From positions 1 through 64,000 of the forward strand of contig CALJTX010000039.1 of assembly GCA_937975705.1 (NCBI GenBank): a DNA stretch of 64,000 bases, given 5' to 3'. Numbering within the stretch: the stretch's first letter is position 1; every line of letters starts with the position of its first letter. The notes below the pieces were generated by a model that did not search any database, had not been told where the DNA came from, and was given only the letters and a program-made list of their open reading frames with translations. A program made the translations under genes and the position numbers. This DNA comes from an uncultured Flavobacteriia bacterium (GTDB lineage: Bacteria > Bacteroidota > Bacteroidia > Flavobacteriales_D > Crocinitomicaceae). Shown here one piece after another: positions 60,604 through 64,000 of the stretch.

Positions 60604-61578
60604 ATGAACACCATTCGCCCCAGACGCAACCGCAAGAATAGCGCTATCCGCCACATGGTGGAAGAAACGCAATTAGGCGTTCAGCACCTCATTTACCCGA
60701 TTTTTCTCAAAGACGGAAAAGGTATCAAAGACGAAGTAGCTTCTTTGCCCAACAACTACCGTTGGTCTTTGGATATGCTCTTGCCTGAGATAGAAGCCTG
60801 TCTCAATTTAGGGATCAAAACCTTTGATATTTTCCCTGCGGTAGACGAAGCACTCAAAGATCAAATGGCCAGCTATAGCTGGGCTTCAGACAATTTTTAT
60901 TTGCACGCTATTGCGGCAATTAAAGCGCGTTTTCCGGAGGTAGTTATCATGACCGACGTTGCAATGGATCCATATTCCTCTGACGGCCACGACGGCTTGG
61001 TGCAAAATGGTCAAATCCTCAACGACGAAACCTTACCGATTTTAGCCAAAATGACTATTGCGCAAGCGCAAGCTGGCGCAGATATCATTGGCCCTTCAGA
61101 CATGATGGATGGCCGCGTAGGTTTTTTGCGCAGTGCCCTCGATGAAAACGGTTTTACCGATGTATCAATCATGTCGTACACCGCCAAATATGCGAGCGCC
61201 TTTTACGGGCCTTTTCGCGATGCCCTCAACTCCGCACCAAAATCAGGCGATAAAAAAACATATCAAATGAATCCGGCCAATAAGCGCGAAGCCTTACTCG
61301 AAGCACAACTTGATTTTGAAGAGGGCGCCGACATGCTGATGGTGAAACCGGCGTTGTGTTATTTAGATGTCATTGCCTTGCTCAAAGAAAATTTTCCTTT
61401 GCCTATTACGGCCTACAACGTCAGTGGCGAATGTGCTATGGTGTATGCCGCAGCCAAAAACGGTTGGCTCGACTACGAGCGCGCCGTTGGTGAAATGCTT
61501 TTGAGCATGCGCCGTGCGGGTGCAGATGGCATACTGACTTATTTTGCCAAAGATTTTGCACAGTTTGTGCGTTCATAA
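60604..61578 (+). CDS. hemB: Porphobilinogen synthase (delta-aminolevulinic acid dehydratase)
   Basis: 324 residues, the usual HemB length. The Schiff-base lysines are Lys195 (SYTAKYASAFYGPFRDAL) and Lys248 (MLMVKPALCYLDV). The N-terminal arm RPRRNRKNSAIRHMVEET and the allosteric segment are present. The catalytic-metal segment reads TDVAMDPYSSDGHDGLV, which lacks the zinc cysteines, so this is the magnesium or potassium-type enzyme. It condenses two aminolevulinates to porphobilinogen in heme synthesis. It is 3 bp after fabG and 11 bp before hutH, suggesting co-transcription by position. Confidence 0.95.
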   Translation: MNTIRPRRNRKNSAIRHMVEETQLGVQHLIYPIFLKDGKGIKDEVASLPNNYRWSLDMLLPEIEACLNLGIKTFDIFPAVDEALKDQMASYSWASDNFYLHAIAAIKARFPEVVIMTDVAMDPYSSDGHDGLVQNGQILNDETLPILAKMTIAQAQAGADIIGPSDMMDGRVGFLRSALDENGFTDVSIMSYTAKYASAFYGPFRDALNSAPKSGDKKTYQMNPANKREALLEAQLDFEEGADMLMVKPALCYLDVIALLKENFPLPITAYNVSGECAMVYAAAKNGWLDYERAVGEMLLSMRRAGADGILTYFAKDFAQFVRS

Positions 61579-61589
61579 TTGATACCACC

Positions 61590-63080
61590 ATGCCAATAGA
61601 GCTTACTTCTCAGTATCTCAGTCTTGAAGAATTTGAGATTCTACTAAATACCAAAGAAACCCTTGTTTTATCTCAAGAATTAAAGGATAGCATTCAATCT
61701 TGTCGGGCCTATCTCGATCAAAAAGTAGCAAATAGCGCGCAGCTTATCTACGGCATCAATACCGGTTTTGGTTCTTTGTGCGATACCGCTATTAGCCCAG
61801 CGGATCTCGAAGCGCTACAGCGCAATCTCGTGTGTTCTCATGCTTGTGGAATAGGTGAGGAAGTACCGCAAGAAATCGTGCGCAGAATGTTGCTTTTAAA
61901 GGTATTGGGCTTGTCTAAAGGCGCTTCAGGTGTGCAATTAGAAACAGTTGAGCGCTTGCTTTTCTTCTTCAATAATCAAATTTACCCGGTGGTTTACCAA
62001 CAAGGCAGTTTAGGTGCTTCTGGTGACCTCGCTCCACTTGCACATCTGTCACTTCCTTTGTTAGGAGAAGGAGAAGTTTATATTGATAATCAAAAGATTA
62101 GTTCATCTGAATTAAACAAAAGATTTAATTTAAAACCCATTGTTCTGCAGTCAAAAGAAGGTCTGGCTTTGCTCAACGGAACGCAATTTATGTCCGCCTA
62201 TGCATCTTATGCGGTAGACAAATCGTATCGCTTGTTTGAAGGCTTTAATCAGGTTGCGGCTTTGTCTATCGAAGCCTACGATGCCCGCAAAGAACCTTTT
62301 TCGGCCAACGTCAATGAAATTCGCAATCAGGTGGGGCAAATTCGCGTTGCTGCTTGGTTCAGGTCTCAACTGGAAGGCAGTCAGATCATGGAGCAAGCCA
62401 AAGCGCATGTCCAAGATCCGTATTCGTTTCGTTGTATTCCACAAGTACATGGCGCAACACTCGATACCCTCGACCACGCTGCACAAATTGTAACTAGAGA
62501 AATCAACGCCGTAACCGACAACCCAACGGTTTTCCCAGACGATGATCAAGTTGTTTCTGCCGGTAATTTTCATGGTCAACCGCTTGCACTGATCCTAGAT
62601 TTCTTGGCAATCGCTATGGCCGAAATGGGGAGCATCTCAGAGCGCCGAACCTATAAACTGATTTCTGGAACGCGCGGTTTGCCAGCATTTTTGGTGAAAA
62701 ACCCGGGGCTCAATTCAGGCCTCATGATTACACATTATACCAGTGCCTCTATAGTGAGTCAGAACAAACAACTCTGCACGCCAGCATCTGTAGATACCAT
62801 AGACAGCAGCAACGGCCAAGAAGACCACGTCAGTATGGGTGCAAACGCAGCCACCAAACTTTATCGCGTGCTAGACAACTGTCAGAAAATCTTGGCAATT
62901 GAGCTCATTCATGCCGCACAAGGTTTAGAATTCAGAAGACCACTGCAAGCAGCCGTCTGGACAGAAGAACTGCATGCACAATTTAGAGCAATTGTTCCTG
63001 CATTAGATGCAGACCGCATTCTCGCCACCGATATGCATTTAGCTCAACAATTTTTACAACAACATTTAGCTCATGACTGA
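61590..63080 (+). CDS. hutH: Histidine ammonia-lyase
   Basis: 496 residues. The MIO cofactor forms from Ala143-Ser144-Gly145 in QGSLGASGDLAPLAHL. YGINTGFG (54-61) and CSHACG (82-87) support histidine rather than phenylalanine or tyrosine as substrate. The reaction yields urocanate and ammonia. The remaining Hut enzymes are not in this window, and the gene is followed by an unrelated membrane protein that it overlaps by 8 bp. All catalytic residues that I can check are present. Confidence 0.92.
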   Translation: MPIELTSQYLSLEEFEILLNTKETLVLSQELKDSIQSCRAYLDQKVANSAQLIYGINTGFGSLCDTAISPADLEALQRNLVCSHACGIGEEVPQEIVRRMLLLKVLGLSKGASGVQLETVERLLFFFNNQIYPVVYQQGSLGASGDLAPLAHLSLPLLGEGEVYIDNQKISSSELNKRFNLKPIVLQSKEGLALLNGTQFMSAYASYAVDKSYRLFEGFNQVAALSIEAYDARKEPFSANVNEIRNQVGQIRVAAWFRSQLEGSQIMEQAKAHVQDPYSFRCIPQVHGATLDTLDHAAQIVTREINAVTDNPTVFPDDDQVVSAGNFHGQPLALILDFLAIAMAEMGSISERRTYKLISGTRGLPAFLVKNPGLNSGLMITHYTSASIVSQNKQLCTPASVDTIDSSNGQEDHVSMGANAATKLYRVLDNCQKILAIELIHAAQGLEFRRPLQAAVWTEELHAQFRAIVPALDADRILATDMHLAQQFLQQHLAHD

Positions 63081-63594
63081 TTTCGAAATGCCAGAAGCAC
63101 ACGCTGAAGTAAAAAAGAAAAGACCCGTTTTCTTATTGGTTTTGGTTATTTTATCCAGTCTCAATATTGGCGTTGCAACATTAGGCGCGTTCAGTGGCAT
63201 GCTCGGTGCAAAGCCAGACAAAGCCATGATCAAAAGTGCCAAGCTCGAATTTGCCAACATGCGCGAGCAACTCGAAGAAGGTGGCGCAGGCGCCTATATC
63301 TATCTTGTCGACCAGATGGAAAAGATCACCGACAACATGTTCAAGCATTTTCAGGTCTACAATAGCATCCAATTTTTTGTGCTTGTACTCGGTCTATTGG
63401 GTGTAGTGCTGATGTATCAAGGCAGAAAACTTGGTTTTCATTTTTATATTCTCTATTCCCTTGGTTTGGTTTTGATACCCTACTTTTTCAATCCGATTTC
63501 AGGTATCCCCGTTATTCTGACTATTGTGGGCGTTCTTTACGGAGGTTTTTGGGTGTTCTTGTACAGCCGCAACTTGCATTGGTTGCAGGACTAA
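63073..63594 (+). CDS. Four-helix membrane protein of unknown function
   Basis: 173 residues with hydrophobic segments at about 21-43 (FLLVLVILSSLNIGVATLG), 96-115 (IQFFVLVLGLLGVVLMYQ), 121-138 and 142-163. A basic N-terminus and an acidic loop (SAKLEFANMREQLEEGG) lie between the first two. No catalytic motif is visible. The 8-bp overlap with hutH indicates translational coupling. Its role is unknown. Confidence 0.65.
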   Translation: MTDFEMPEAHAEVKKKRPVFLLVLVILSSLNIGVATLGAFSGMLGAKPDKAMIKSAKLEFANMREQLEEGGAGAYIYLVDQMEKITDNMFKHFQVYNSIQFFVLVLGLLGVVLMYQGRKLGFHFYILYSLGLVLIPYFFNPISGIPVILTIVGVLYGGFWVFLYSRNLHWLQD

Positions 63595-63609
63595 ACAACC
63601 GGCTTCATT

Positions 63610-64000
63610 TTAAAATATTTTACCCGGGTTCAGAATTCCATTTGGGTCAAACACTTGCTTGATGCCGCGCATTAAGTCAAGACCTGTTGGGCTAAATGCT
63701 AAGTCCATGTAGGGTTTTTGAACCAGTCCAATGCCGTGCTCACCAGAAATGGTGCCGCCCATTTTGATCACTTCTGTAAAGAGTTCGCGAATGGCCACGG
63801 TGAGTGCTTCGTTCCAAAAGGTATCGCTGAGGTTCCCTTTGATGATGTTCACGTGCAGGTTTCCATCGCCCGCATGGCCGTAACAAACCGATTCAAAGCC
63901 GTATTTATGGCCAATAGCCTTGACGGTTGCCAACAGCTGAGGTAGCTGATATCTCGGCACCACGGTGTCTTCTTCTTTGTAAACCGATTGCACCTTCACG
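63610..64000 (-). CDS. FAD-linked oxidase / GlcD-like dehydrogenase, C-terminal part (truncated)
   Basis: The last 130 residues of an FAD-binding oxidase; the start lies beyond the window. CYGHAGDGNLHVNI, the substrate/FAD loop GGTISGEHGIGLVQKPYM and the terminal IKQVFDPNGILNPGKIF are typical of glycolate oxidase GlcD and D-lactate dehydrogenase. The GTG at the window edge is simply the first codon visible, not a start. It probably oxidises a 2-hydroxyacid, but the specificity lies outside the visible part. Confidence 0.85.
   Translation of the reverse strand, partial: VKVQSVYKEEDTVVPRYQLPQLLATVKAIGHKYGFESVCYGHAGDGNLHVNIIKGNLSDTFWNEALTVAIRELFTEVIKMGGTISGEHGIGLVQKPYMDLAFSPTGLDLMRGIKQVFDPNGILNPGKIF

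Overview
The window reads as a chromosomal segment of a Bacteroidota bacterium, most likely a Flavobacteriia-like lineage. The pointers are five proteins with a C-terminal type IX secretion (T9SS) sorting domain, a PorP/SprF-family protein, promoter-like TAnnTTTG boxes, a tmRNA whose tag ends in YALAA, and many small Sec lipoproteins. No replication origin, insertion sequence, integrase or CRISPR array was seen.

Positions 1-8575 are accessory in character. They hold a partial DUF4846 lipoprotein, a hipBA toxin-antitoxin pair between two 71-bp direct repeats, a GIY-YIG-like protein, a small repeat protein, a WYL regulator, a DnaB-like ATPase with damaged motifs, a frameshifted winged-helix remnant and several orphan genes. 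The stretch ends at the 3' end of ssrA (tmRNA, minus strand, 8576-8975). ssrA is a common integration site, and both hipBA-flanking repeats share the layout hairpin, then TGGAGTC, then TCGAACC with the ssrA 3' end. They may be old attachment-site copies.

Positions 9013-17285 (minus) form a tightly packed set: T9SS beta-propeller protein, P-loop NTPase, ABC transporter with an eroded nucleotide-binding domain, lipoprotein, YD-repeat-like protein, DUF2490 putative outer-membrane barrel, and an Ntn-hydrolase asparaginase. The first six have no obvious textbook pathway.

Positions 17367-28530 hold a glycan-degradation operon (two GH29 fucosidases and a DUF4838 enzyme, minus) divergent from a TetR-TolC-MFP-RND efflux operon. 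Two identical palindromic operators lie between them. Positions 28567-43294 carry an MFS transporter, three T9SS cargo proteins including a 2,459-residue Ig/BIG2/GEVED surface protein, a YfcE-like phosphoesterase and an M14 carboxypeptidase.

Positions 43334-46550 (minus) are a three-gene unit: an ECF sigma factor, an anti-sigma protein that appears to span both membranes, and a PorP/SprF protein. This looks like an envelope-sensing circuit tied to T9SS.

Positions 46598-56203 form a starch/maltose locus. An NrtR-like Nudix regulator is divergent from a sugar kinase, a GH13 amylase, an MFS permease, beta-phosphoglucomutase, GH65 maltose phosphorylase and a T9SS-secreted amylase. Together they give a route from external starch to glucose 6-phosphate by phosphorolysis. 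The remainder (56204-64000) is mostly housekeeping: TlyA-type rRNA methyltransferase, RimO, FabG, HemB, HutH, small lipoproteins and a truncated FAD-linked oxidase.
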